Positions 10,767 to 20,493 of a stretch of 38,673 bases of DNA are shown piece by piece. Both the position numbers and the translations under genes were made by a program. The first letter of the stretch is position 1. Each line of letters opens with the position of its first letter. Source of the stretch: Gnetum montanum (Eukaryota > Streptophyta > Gnetopsida > Gnetales > Gnetaceae); contig MNCI01003713.1 in assembly GCA_015680685.1 (NCBI GenBank), positions 1 to 38,673 on the forward strand, written 5' to 3'. The notes below the pieces were generated by a model. The model worked only from the letters and a program-made list of their open reading frames with translations. It was not told the origin of the DNA and made no database searches.

Positions 10767-10825
10767 CTGAAGAAGCATCGCGCTGATGCAGTTGTCGCTG
10801 ATGCAGTTGTTCCTGTCGCTGACAG
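10767..10825. repeat. Small direct repeat upstream of the esterase gene
   Basis: GCTGATGCAGTTGT occurs twice in tandem (near 10782 and 10796), followed by a partial third GTCGCTGA. Confidence 0.7.
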
Positions 10826-10937
10826 TAAAAATTTAGCAAAACCAATCGCTTGAATCCCACCTGCGAATGTTCCCGCGGTTGCAAGTAAGTCTTCTTCCAA
10901 CCCGAATATCTTGCTTACTTGCGTGACAACAATACAC

Positions 10938-10989
10938 GCTAATCCATCCATCCCTGCATCCGCGCTAATCCATCCATCCCTCCATCCGC
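10938..10989. repeat. 26-bp tandem duplication in the esterase promoter region
   Basis: GCTAATCCATCCATCCC plus nine bases occurs at 10938-10963 and again at 10964-10989 with one mismatch. It lies 55-106 bp upstream of the TATA box and so may duplicate promoter elements. Confidence 0.85.
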
Positions 10990-11043
10990 GTGACTGGGTC
11001 CCCGCGGTTCTAGACGCGCGAGCGACTCTGTAAACAGACAACT

Positions 11044-11050
11044 TATAAAT
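11044..11050 (+). promoter_or_regulatory. TATA box of the esterase gene
   Basis: TATAAAT lies 89 bp upstream of the chosen ATG at 11133. Transcription would start near 11075-11080, which leaves the in-frame ATG at 11067 outside the transcript and favours 11133 as the start. Confidence 0.55.
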
Positions 11051-11132
11051 CCAGTTCTCGGATCGAATGTCAGATCAGGTTGACAAAAGAGGATCCGATC
11101 GGAGGCAAAATTCCGGGCGCACAGGCAAATCC

Positions 11133-12515
11133 ATGGAAGCGTTGACCACTGCAGTTCTAACCGTGGCCGCGTTGCTGGCAACGGCCGCGGGTGTTGCTGC
11201 AACGGAAGCGAAAAGTTTCAGTGCGATATACAGTTTTGGGGATTCAATGACGGACACGGGAAATCTTCTGCTGTCGGGCGCTTCGGCGGCCAAGAGCACA
11301 ATCGGGCGGCTGCCCTACGGCGAAACCTTCTTCGGGAAGCCCACGGGGCGCTGCTCCGACGGCCGTCTCGTCCTCGACTTCCTGGCGGAGGCCGCGGGGT
11401 TGCCGCCGGTGCCGCCGTATCTCAGCGTAGCCAACTTCTCGTCGTCGTCGTCTCTGCCGGTCACGGGCCTCAACTTCGCCGTCGCGGGCGCCACGGCGCT
11501 GGGCGCGGCGGAGTTNCCCGAACCGCGCGCAGAACGCGCCCCGGAAGTCCAGGAACTGCCGGACCTGCTCCGCCAGCGACACGTTCGTGAGCGCCTGGAC
11601 TCCCGCGGCAGCCAACTCCGCCGCGCCCAGCGCCGTGGCGCCCGCGACGGCGAAGTTGAGGCCCGTGACCGGCAGAGACGACGACGACGAGAAGTTGGCT
11701 ACGCTGAGATACGGCGGCACCGGCGGCAACCCCNGTTCCTGGACTTCCGGGGCGCGTTCTGCGCGCGGTTAGGGCAGCGCGCCTGCGGCGAGCATTTCGC
11801 GAGCGCGCTGTTCGTGCTGGGCGAGATCGGCGGCAACGACTACGATCTGCAGATGGTCGGCACCGCGACGCCGCGGACGCCGGCGCAGGTGGAGCGCTTC
11901 GTGGCGCCCGTCGTCGCCGAGATCGGGGCCGCGATCGCGGCGCTCGTGGACCGCGGCGGCGCCCGGCGCGTCGCCGTGCTGAACAACGTGCCGAGTGGGT
12001 GCTTCCCGGACTACCTGGCGCAGTACCCGGCGGCGTCGCACCCGCGGGACGCGCTCGGGTGTATTCCAGAGTTCAACGACTTCGCGGCGCGCGGCAACGA
12101 CGCGCTCGCCGCCCGCGTCCGGGGGCTGCAGCGCCGGTGGCTCGGCCGCGGCCAAGCCCGCGTTGCGGTGGTGGACCAGTTCGGCGCGTTCATGGCGGTG
12201 CTGCGGCGCCCCCGCGCGTACGGGATCGCCGAGACCGGGCGGGCCTGCTGCGGCGCGCCCGGGACGGCGTACAACTTCAATGTGCAGGAGCTCTGCGGCG
12301 CCACCGCGGCGACGTCCCGCGCGTGCCCGAGCCCTCGGAGTGCTCTGCACTGGGACGGCGTGCACCTCACCGACGCCGCCCATGCCGCCATGGCGGCTCT
12401 GTTTCTGGAGCCTCGCAGCAACTTCTCGTCGCCGCCGCTGAGATCCCTCTTCTTTTCCTCCTCGGCCGGCGGCATTGGGATGCCACCTGCATCCTCGGCT
12501 CCCCAGCCCTTATGA
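11133..12515 (+). CDS. GDSL esterase/lipase (SGNH hydrolase), secreted; sequence disrupted by an assembly error
   Basis: This is a plant SGNH-type ester hydrolase, probably secreted to wall or vacuole; the substrate cannot be told. The start at 11133 gives a signal peptide (residues 1 to about 24), then block I SFGDSMTDTGN with Ser38, block II NFAVAGA near residues 114-120, block III GEIGGNDY (Asn codon 11835-11837) and block V WDGVHLTDAAH (12351-12383) with the Asp-His pair. A GRACCG...YNFN stretch near 12235-12285 places it with sinapine/acetylajmalan-esterase-like members. Bases 11517-11733 are a reverse-oriented piece; with that corrected the protein is about 406 residues, near family length, and the frame is kept on both sides. 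There is no intron, whereas many relatives have several. The gene is far more GC-rich than its surroundings. The last 15 or so codons lie in a minisatellite. Confidence 0.85.
   Translation: MEALTTAVLTVAALLATAAGVAATEAKSFSAIYSFGDSMTDTGNLLLSGASAAKSTIGRLPYGETFFGKPTGRCSDGRLVLDFLAEAAGLPPVPPYLSVANFSSSSSLPVTGLNFAVAGATALGAAEXPEPRAERAPEVQELPDLLRQRHVRERLDSRGSQLRRAQRRGARDGEVEARDRQRRRRREVGYAEIRRHRRQPXFLDFRGAFCARLGQRACGEHFASALFVLGEIGGNDYDLQMVGTATPRTPAQVERFVAPVVAEIGAAIAALVDRGGARRVAVLNNVPSGCFPDYLAQYPAASHPRDALGCIPEFNDFAARGNDALAARVRGLQRRWLGRGQARVAVVDQFGAFMAVLRRPRAYGIAETGRACCGAPGTAYNFNVQELCGATAATSRACPSPRSALHWDGVHLTDAAHAAMAALFLEPRSNFSSPPLRSLFFSSSAGGIGMPPASSAPQPL
11517..11733 (-). other. Mis-oriented assembly piece inside the esterase gene (between two Ns)
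   Basis: Between the single Ns at 11516 and 11734 the sequence is the reverse complement of what the gene needs. Its right part (about 11616-11733) mirrors 11398-11515, and its left part (11517-11556) mirrors 11735-11774, with one difference near 11771 (Phe versus Leu). The remaining 60 bases, read on the minus strand, encode the missing 20-residue link (begins LAAAGVQAL) between block II and FLDFRGAF. A gap-spanning contig was evidently placed backwards without trimming its overlaps. By chance the inverted piece has no stop, so the ORF appears as one 482-codon frame when started at 11067. Confidence 0.9.
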
Positions 12516-12990
12516 GACCGTGCTATTCTCTTTAACAATACTGGGAACAATATTTGTCTCCCAGCCATTATGAGGCTGTGCTATTCTCTTGGATTCTCTT
12601 TAACAACACTGGAAACAATATTTGTCTCCCAGCCGTTATGAGGCTGTGCTATTCTCTTTAACAACACTGGGAACAATATTCGTCTCCCCAGCCCTGCTAT
12701 TCTCTTTAACAACACTTGGAACAATATTTGGCACCTCCGGCTGCCACCTGCATGCTCATCTCTGCGGTCCTTAAAAGGCTGTGCTATTCTCTCTCACGAC
12801 GCTTGCAATATTTGGCAGCGTTGGCTGCCATCGGTGTCCTCGTGTTCCCGGCCCTGCTGGCCATTGTGAGGCTGTGCTATCTTCTTCAGCCACTGTGAAG
12901 CTGTGCTAACTTCTTTAATAGCACTGGGATGCCATTTGGATCATCCTCTATATGGTCATTGTGAGGCTGTGCTATTCTTTGTATCGTTGT
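12466..12990 (+). repeat. Degenerate minisatellite, array 1, overlapping the esterase 3' end
   Basis: Units of about 65-110 bp contain GAGGCTGTGCTATTCTCTTT, AACAACACTGGGA, ACAATATTTG and, in long units, GGCTGCCACCTGCATCCTC. Landmarks recur near 12514, 12572, 12640, 12775, 12868 and 12961. The first unit begins inside the coding region, so the C-terminal residues GGIGMPPASSAPQPL and the TGA stop are repeat-derived. Confidence 0.8.
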
Positions 12991-13369
12991 TGTGAACATT
13001 CCTTTTTATGTGTAAATAGTAATTTACTGGATACCTGATTTAAAATTTTTAACGTTTTTTTTTTTTTTAAGTTTCATTGCATGTTTTCTGCAAGTTTTGG
13101 CTGCAGGGACTGGCTCTAAATCTGCAAGGTGCAGACTCTTTTTCAACGGTTCAGTGGAACGCGTATTTAAAACAAGCTTGCCGTAGAAAGGATTTAAGAT
13201 AAAAACTGTAATGACTGGTACATAATATCATTGAGGAAAGAGGCGATTGGAAAAGGGCTTGACAATGATATGTTCAGCTTAGTGATAAGGTTTTAGATCT
13301 GAAAATTCAGTCTCAGTTTAATTTTCTTTAAAAAATATATTGTGGCTTTGTAACTGTACAACAATTTTT

Positions 13370-13463
13370 CTGTGATTTGTTTGCAGTAAATTATGCTAAT
13401 TTGTATAGTTCTGTGATTTGTTTTCTGTGATTTGTTTGCAGTAAATTATGCTAATTTGTATAG
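13370..13463 (+). repeat. 39-bp direct repeat
   Basis: A 39-bp unit starting CTGTGATTTGTTTGCAGTAA occurs at 13370-13408 and 13425-13463, with a partial CTGTGATTTG between them and a more diverged copy near 13530-13568. Confidence 0.85.
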
Positions 13464-13656
13464 TGATTTTAGATCTGAAAATTTTAAGTTTTGAGTTGAG
13501 CTTCTTTCAAAAATATTCCAACAAATCCTTTGTGATTTGTTGCCAAGAAGTTATGCTGACTTGTATAGTTCTCTCAATGCTTAAAAGACAATTATATGAA
13601 AAGGCATCCTAGGCCAGCAGGTTGGGCTGAGTTACATGGTTCTCTCAGGTGCTTAG

Positions 13657-13740
13657 GATTCTAGGTACTTTATACAAATATCCTATATAATAAAAAAAGA
13701 TTCTAGGTACTTTATACAAATATCCTATATAATAAAAAAA
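13657..13740 (+). repeat. Perfect 42-bp tandem duplication
   Basis: A unit beginning GATTCTAGGTACTTTATACA and ending in seven A residues occurs at 13657-13698 and again at 13699-13740 without differences, so it is recent or an assembly artefact. Confidence 0.9.
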
Positions 13741-14885
13741 GAAGAAGGCAGTCATAAGTTTCTTTTGCACGTCAAAAAGGCAGACACAAGATTCTTTTAC
13801 CGATACAGGTAATTTAGAAAGGCAGAAACAGTTTTATTTGAAACGTAAAAGAAACAGTTTTACTTGAACCGTAACAGAGAACGTAACTCAGAAAGGAAGA
13901 ACCATTTTACTTGGATAGTAACAATTTTATTTGAATAGTAACAGAGGAGACATTGATAAGAAAATAGTCATCACTTTAACATTAAAACAGACAGATGAGA
14001 GAACCTGTGGTATATACAGGGAAAAGGTGATTGAATATGAATATCATCCTATATATGCTGAAGAACATTTGTAAGAGATGCCAAATTATACCAGCAAACA
14101 AGATAAAGTCTTTTCTTACTTGTTTTATATATATTTCCCCTGCAGGAGGGTTTACGGACAGAATACAAATTGTTTTAAGTTTGAGTTTAAAAAATTATTA
14201 TTATTATATTTTGAATAGTATGTTGATTCTAATGGAAGGGTACAAGGGATTGATATTTCGAAATTTATAAAAAGTGAAAAAAATATATAAAATTCAGCAT
14301 CTTCATGTCGAAGATACAAGATGAACTTTAAATTGGATTAAGAACAGTACGTTAATTTGAAACTTGTTTCTACCATATTTTGACAAAGTAGGCCTTATTG
14401 CTGAATTGAAGATGATAAAGCTTATCTGCCAAACAGAATCAGATCATAAAAAAGGAAAAGCGCTGACTGCGCAAAAAATACGGCAATACAAACCATTTGG
14501 ATTGGAAAGCGCAGGTCCTGGACCACCAACAAAATCGAAACTGAGAAGGATCAGTGAACTACAGTGGCGTGAAATTAGATAAATGGGCTTATTTAATTTA
14601 CTGAAATTGCCTGGTAAAACGAGGCGGCTCCTGAATGATCCAGCCAGCAATTGCACGCTGTTCCTGTCACTGTCAACTGTATCAAGTAGGCTTGGAGACG
14701 ACGTTGATACATTTGCGGCCAACCAGTTTGGTCGTGTTCATAACAGTGGAAAGTTCCGAACCCAGGGGACGTCAACAGCATCTACGGCAACTAAAAATCG
14801 TATTTGGTGGACTTTGCAATCTAATTATGTTTGCGTTTAAATTTTTTCCAAGGCTTTGAAGTCAAACTTCAAATAATTGTTTGTG

Positions 14886-15319
14886 TTTATTCCACCTACA
14901 CGAAGATGAGATTCATGGTATTTTTGAATTCCAAAGTTAATCTAGGAAATTGGGAAGACTATATACATACTAAATTGGAAGACTATATAGATACCAAATA
15001 GTAAGGTGTTTGTTTTTCAAGTAAGAAGATTAGGTTTGACTTTATGTGTAGATATTGGATGAGACCATCCATCAAGCTTCTAGGGACCTGCATAGGAGGA
15101 TAAGGCTCTATATGATGATCCTATGTATCCCAAGACATATAGTCAATATAGCTTATATATTTTGTTCTTTATTTATTCTTTTAATAAAATTATCTTTTTG
15201 ATTTTTCTTAAAATAGAGAAAAATGCTTGAATGTGAATGATTGCTAATATGGAATGCCATTTAGAAGAAAATAAATTTAGCTGGCAAGTAGTGTTAGAAA
15301 ATAAATGGTGCCTTATAAT
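14886..15319. other. Spacer between the two duplicated flanks
   Basis: AT-rich sequence with no gene or named repeat recognised. No remnant of the esterase coding region precedes array 2. Confidence 0.5.
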
Positions 15320-15935
15320 AAGGTGGACAATATTTGGTAGCCGGGCTCCCATCGGCATGGGCATCCTCCTTTCCCTGGCAATTGTGAGGTTGTCCTATCC
15401 TTGACAATATTTAACACCCAAGGCTGCTATCAGGATACTCTTCTCCTTAACCCTTGTGAGGCTGTGGTATCCTCTCTAATAACATTGGCTACCATCTGCA
15501 TCCTCTACTCCCCAACCCAACCTTTGCAAAGCTTTGTTATTCTCAATAAAGAATATTTAGCAACCTTAGGCTGCCATCTGCATCCTCTTATTGCTGGCTG
15601 TTGTGTGGCTCTGCTAGTTTTTAATAATTGCATTACCCTATTCTCTCTGGACAATATTTAGCAACCTTAGGGTACCATCTGCCTCCTATTTTTAGAAGAT
15701 GTGTGGCTGTGCTATTTTTAATAATAGCATTGCCTTATTCTCTGTAAACAATATTTAACAACCCTAGGCTGCCATTTGCATCTTCCTATTTTTAATCATA
15801 GCATTGGTCTACTGTAGAGAACGTTTAGCAACCCTAAGCTGTCATCTGCATTTTCCTATTTCTAGCAGTAGCAGTTGTGTGGTTGTGCTATTCTTTGTAA
15901 TAACATTTGCAATATTGGGCTGGCACCTGCATTGC
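15320..15935 (+). repeat. Degenerate minisatellite, array 2
   Basis: Six or so units of about 90-115 bp carry ACAATATTTAGCAACC, TAGGCTGCCATCTGCATCC and TGTGAGGCTGTGCTATT-like blocks, the same consensus as array 1. Units are more diverged than in array 1. Confidence 0.8.
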
Positions 15936-17375
15936 ATCATGGTGTGTTGGTCTCTGTAAATATTAATTTACTAAATACTTAATTTATTGAAATTGAAACT
16001 GTTTGAAACTAAGATTTTTGCTTACTTTTGCCCTCAGACCATGCATCAAGATTCAGGTTTTAATTTCTTTGACTGATTTTTTAAAAATTATAATTCAAGG
16101 TTGCCCTAAGGAACCCTGAAGTTAGCAGGCCAAGATCCTCATCATTAGGATAATACTTCATTGTTCTGCTGCAACTTTTATTAGTTTGTTGCATGTTCCC
16201 CTGCAAACTTTGCTTGCTGTAGTTAGCTCTAGTTGCCGTGGTTACCTCTAAATTTACATCGTGCACTGTTTTTGAACATTTCATTGTGAGGCGCGTTAAA
16301 AAGAAGCTTCCAGATGAAAGAATTTAAGATAAAAATGGTGATCAGCGGTACTTTGTACAAATATCGTTGAGGAGAGAGGCTTATGAATTGGGATTTGGAA
16401 AAGGATTGAAAATAAAGTGTTAGTTTGGTGGTAAAATTTTGATTAAAACAGGGAAATTTCATGGGAGAAGAAAACCTGTGGTACACACAATCGAAAAATA
16501 ATGATATTTTTTCAATGTCCTATAGAAGAACATTTGCAGTATAGAGCAAATTCCAGCCAGCAAGATGAAGTTTGTTATTACTCATTTTATTTATATTTTC
16601 CCTACCCTGGAAATCCACAGGGTTTACAAATGCAGTAAAATCGTTTCAAGTTTGAATTTTAAAAATCTAATTAATAATTTTGTCAATAGCATCTTGAAAT
16701 TTATGAAGAATGGAAAAATAAATGAATAAAATTTATCACCTTCATGTAAAAGATACAAAATGAATTTCAAATTTGATCCTTGCTTAACCATACCGTAAGA
16801 AACTATGTCAATAGCTTGTTTCGATCATATTGTAAAAAAGTATGCATTGTTAAGGGATCGAAGACAGCTCCTCTGTCAAATAGAATTTGATTGTAAAGAA
16901 ATAAAAAGGATGACTGCTAAAGAAGCCTCTAATACAAACGATTTGGATTGAAAATCTGATCGTGGCAAAAACAGATGGGTCCACAGGTGGTAGATCACCA
17001 ACAAAATCGAAACTGAGAACGATGTTCAAATTTTTTCCTTTCTTAGCCGTCGGTGATCTATAGATAAAATGGCTTATTTAATTTATTAAAGATTGATGGT
17101 AAAACGAGGCTGCTGCTAATCGATCTAGAAATTGCTGGCGTTCCTCTCACCATAATGTACGCTTGGAGACGACATTGATATATTTTTCAAAACTTGGAGG
17201 CCAACCAGTTTAATTGGACCTCCTAATAGCCGTGGATAATTCGCAAATTGTCTGTATCTACGTCAACAGGAAACCGTGTTTGCTGGACATTTTCATTTAA
17301 TTATTTTGCCCGTGTGTCGGTGTATACATTTAACTCTTTTGCGACGCTTTTAAGTCAACTTCAATAAATAATTGT
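15936..17375 (+). repeat. Second copy of the esterase 3' flank
   Basis: Colinear with 12991-14885 over most of its length, including the blocks around the CTTGGAGACGAC and GGCCAACCAGTTT landmarks, but without the esterase gene and with numerous indels. No coding region is recognised. Confidence 0.7.
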
Positions 17376-18423
17376 GTAGTGCCGAACAGATTTCTTCCAG
17401 GGTATTCAAGTTGCATAATAATTAGACACATTTACTGACCGTAGGGTTTTTCTGTTCATCCGATTAGGTTTAATTTAATTTATATTTAAATTTTTTAAAA
17501 TTATTTATTTTATGATTTGTATGTTTCATTTTAATTTTATTTATAATTTTATAAGATATGTAATTTATTAGTTAAGGCATCATCCTAGTACACAAGGTAA
17601 AGGTTTCAGTGTTTTGGTGTGAAACATTTTTTTAACAATATTTACCCCAAGGCATAACTCAATATTGTTTACAAGAATCAAATCCATAACTTGAATACCA
17701 AATCAAAAGTCTTATCACTAGGCTAACACCTTATTGCTTCAAGCCAAAGATTTAATCCCAGTAGCAAGATATATAAGTAATGTGCAAAAGATTGTTTAAA
17801 CAATTTCAATTCCATTAACATAGCACTGGCAAGTTGTTACACACAAAACAAGTTTAGGAAATTAGCATTGCTCTCATAAATATTTTTAAAAATATAAATA
17901 TTGTAAAAATTTCTGCATTTCCTTTGTTTTGAGAATTATAATGAAAGATTTATTTTTTGAAAGGATTACCATACTCCAAATGAACCTTAACTCATAAAAA
18001 CATATCAAAACCTTGTATAAGTTTTGTTTTGTTTATCCTAAAGACGTTGTGAGGCCTCTTGAGGATGGAATAAGTCATTTTTATTTGAGTCCACTAAAAC
18101 CAATGAGTTGGTGCAAAAGCACATACAAATAGGCAAAAATAACAAAGGTAAAATTTCTCATAAAATCTTCCTTATGTAGTTGATAGGTAAAATTTACTAT
18201 AAAATCTTCTTCATGTAGTTAATAGGTAAAATTAACGTTGCCTTATGAAATTTAGTAATTGCGTACTTGAACTATAGCTAAAATTCACAATTTATTAGTT
18301 GACAAACCAACACAATCACTAATCTAGTTTGTGTTTTATTGTACATCATCTAAGCTGGAAGTTAAATATATACCATTGTAGCTATTTGAAGGGTCATCAT
18401 ATATGAGTGCACAAAGAACTTTA
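17376..18423. other. AT-rich spacer containing a SINE
   Basis: Apart from the SINE at 17640-17740 and a possible second tRNA-like head near 17565-17610, nothing is recognised. A CTTCATGTAGTTAATAGGTA-like phrase is repeated near 18165-18230. Confidence 0.45.
17640..17740 (-). mobile_element. tRNA-derived SINE, copy 2 (reverse)
   Basis: On the minus strand TTAGCCTAGTGATAAGACTT is followed by TATGGATTTGATTCTTG and AATATTGAGTTATGCC. The order and spacing match the SINE at 23697-23850 (TTAGCCTAGTGGTA ... AGTTTGATTCT ... CATTGAGTTATAA). Confidence 0.6.
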
Positions 18424-19420
18424 TGATGAACAGTGTTTTATCTGGCTTCGATATTGGATATATCGGAGCCTCAATATTGGATACCCAATATTGGGCCCTG
18501 ATGAGAGCAGTTACTCTAGCGATTTATTCTAATTATTAGAGCAGTTAATCTAGTGATTTATTCTAATTATTAGAGCAGTTACTCTAGGGGTTTATTCTAA
18601 TTATTAGAGCAGGCACTCTAGCGGTTTATTCTTATTATTAGAGTTGTTACTCTAATTATTAGAGTAGTTGCTCCCAAGCCTATAATATAGTGCCCAGGCG
18701 CACAATTGAAAAGGAAGTCTTTTAATAGTCAAGTAGCGAAACTCTTGCAGTCTATTTGAATATTAGAGTATTTTCTAAGTGCCCACATCAGGAGGTCGAA
18801 GTGTGGATGGATCTTTATTTGAGCATTGTGTACCTGAGCACACCTTGTGTACGACAATAAAGACGAGCACTTCGATTCATCCTTGCAGCACTTGAGATTT
18901 ATTTTCTTACGCATTTATTTTATTTTATGCACTTTACATTTCTGTTATTAGCACAACAATTCATTTTGATCAATTAAGCAAATCGTTAAATTACACAAGC
19001 ACAACCACTTCAAGCATGCGTGTAATGCTTGGTAACCCAGTAACGATTAGTGTTTGGTAATCCCAATAGTGTTGCACTGGTTCAGGATGTGTATGGCAAG
19101 TGGGAACGGATGCTGATGTTAGGATTAGTTAGAACTTAGTTAATGAGTAGTTAAGTTAAATTAGTCACTTAGTTATCTCTCTCTCCTCCCTTATTAGCTG
19201 CAGGACATAAAAACATAAAAGTTATAAAAATCATATGCCTCAAGCTTACTTAAGCATACAATCGTGACATACAAGTAAGTTTGGGAAGACAACAATCAAC
19301 CAACCTATTTTTGTTCCACAAAGGCACATAGACACTTAGTCCTTGGAATTCGACCGGATCGTGCATGAAATGCTCATATTTGTATGGTTGAGCGTAGGGG
19401 TACCTCGCCGCCGCTCATTA
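18424..19420 (+). mobile_element. LTR (solo or truncated) of the TGATGA family, with an internal minisatellite
   Basis: It starts TGATGAACAGTG and ends ...GCTCATTA; the expected final CA is mutated. A GGCTCCA remnant of a primer binding site may follow. Inside are NATATT/TATCGG dyads (18450-18492), the 34-bp minisatellite (18505-18675), a TATA-like TATAATATAG near 18680, AATAAA at 18856-18861 and the U5 stem-loop (19020-19077). Its 3' half closely matches the next LTR. No second LTR or internal region is found, because the neighbouring LTR begins only about 30 bp on. Confidence 0.7.
18505..18675 (+). repeat. 34-bp minisatellite inside the LTR
   Basis: Four full units start at 18505, 18539, 18573 and 18607; a shortened one starts at 18641 and a partial one at 18662. 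Each has GAGCAGTTACTCTAG, then GTTTATTCTAATTATTA or a variant. The AGAG...CTCT pair in each unit can form a short hairpin. The array separates the dyads from the TATA box and is absent from the other LTRs. Confidence 0.9.
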
Positions 19421-19449
19421 GGCTCCAAGATGTGATGTCGAATATCTGA

Positions 19450-20278
19450 TGATGAGTCGCGATATTAGGGCCGCGATATTGGGTCTACGATATCGGATCC
19501 TACCAAGCGATATCGGACATCCGATATCAGGACTTGTCTTGTTGCTTATAAATAAGATGCGGGCACACTTGGTTTGGCAGTTAGTTCTTAGTCCCTTACT
19601 TGAACTCTTGCAGTTTCTCCCTCTCAGAGTTAGAATTATTTTTGAGTGTCCACAGTAGGAGTCATAAAGTGAACGGATCTTTATTTGAGCATTGTGTACC
19701 TAAGCACACCTTGTGTTCGGAAATAAAGATGAACTTTGTGATAAACCTTGCAGCATTCGGAATATCTTATCTCTAACCCCATGCTATTTATAGTTCTTTA
19801 ATGCTTTTATTAGTTAATTAGTGTTGCTTTAATTGCTTCATTGATTTTCACATGTAAGCACACTTAGTACGACCACTTCGAGTATGCGTGGAACACTTGG
19901 TAACCCAATAACGATTACCGTTTGGTAATCCCAGGAGTGTTACACTAGTTCAGGATGTGTACGGAAAGTGGTTGCAGATGCTAGTGTTAGGACTAGTTAG
20001 CACCTAGCTGATTAGTTAATTTAAATTAGTTATTCAATTAATTCACTTCTTCCCTCTTTAGCACCAAGACATAAAACATAAAAAGCATAAAAATCATATA
20101 CCTCAAGTTTACTTAACCGTATAATTGTGCCATATGAGTAAGCTTGGGAAGACAACGATCACCTAACCCATCTTTGTTCTGTGAAGGTGCAAAAGCACTT
20201 AGTCCTTGGAGTTCAACCAGATCGCATGTAATGTTCATATTCGTATGGTTGAGCGTAGGGGTACCTCACTGCTCATCA
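19450..20278 (+). mobile_element. 5' LTR of the interrupted gypsy element
   Basis: The 829-bp LTR begins TGATGAGTCGCG and ends TGCTCATCA, directly before a primer binding site. It holds five dyads (GATATT or GATATC starting at 19461, 19475, 19489, 19509, 19523), a TATA box (TATAAATA, 19546-19553), AATAAA (19722-19727) and the U5 stem-loop (19888-19945). Confidence 0.8.
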
Positions 20279-20279
20279 T

Positions 20280-20297
20280 TGGCGTCGTTGCCAAGGA
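20280..20297 (+). promoter_or_regulatory. Primer binding site (tRNA-Asp type)
   Basis: TGGCGTCGTTGCCAAGGA lies one base after the LTR and differs from the tRNA-Asp complement TGGCGCCGTTGCCGGGGA at three positions. Confidence 0.75.
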
Positions 20298-20493
20298 CTT
20301 TGTTGTTTGTTCGCTAATTAGAACTTAGGAATCTTCCCATCATTGGAATGAACCCTCAGGGTTGGTTATCTGAAAATNGCGTTGGTGTGATTTAGAAGGA
20401 AACATAGTATTACCTCTCGATCATTCAGTCCCAAGCATGCTTCTTCATGCTCTCACATGAATTGGTATGCAGCACTTATAAGCAGAGTACGTT

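Larger units (their letters stand above)
12991..14885 (+). repeat. Downstream flank of the esterase gene, duplicated at about 15935-17375
   Basis: No gene is recognised. Landmarks shared in the same order with 15935-17375 include GGATTTAAGATAAAAA, GAACATTTG, AAAATCGAAACTGAGAA, TGGTAAAACGAGGC, CTTGGAGACGAC and GGCCAACCAGTTT. Local tandem duplications occur at 13370-13463 and 13657-13740. It may be an old segmental duplication or a non-coding repeat family. Confidence 0.7.

Noticed and set aside
11067-11132. Upstream in-frame ATG of the esterase ORF
   Set aside because: It lies only 17 bp after the TATA box, before the expected transcription start, and adds 22 charged residues ahead of a good signal peptide.
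11769-12383. Long open frames on both strands over the esterase gene (up to 204 codons antisense)
   Set aside because: They are by-products of high GC content and overlap the conserved SGNH blocks of the real gene; none has a domain or signal.
14364-14859. Overlapping 70-92-codon frames on both strands near the duplicated flank
   Set aside because: The same sequence in the second copy (about 16860-17340) does not keep any of these frames open, so they are not under coding constraint.
18505-18675. CRISPR-like array
   Set aside because: The 34-bp units are contiguous tandem repeats without unique spacers, inside a plant LTR.
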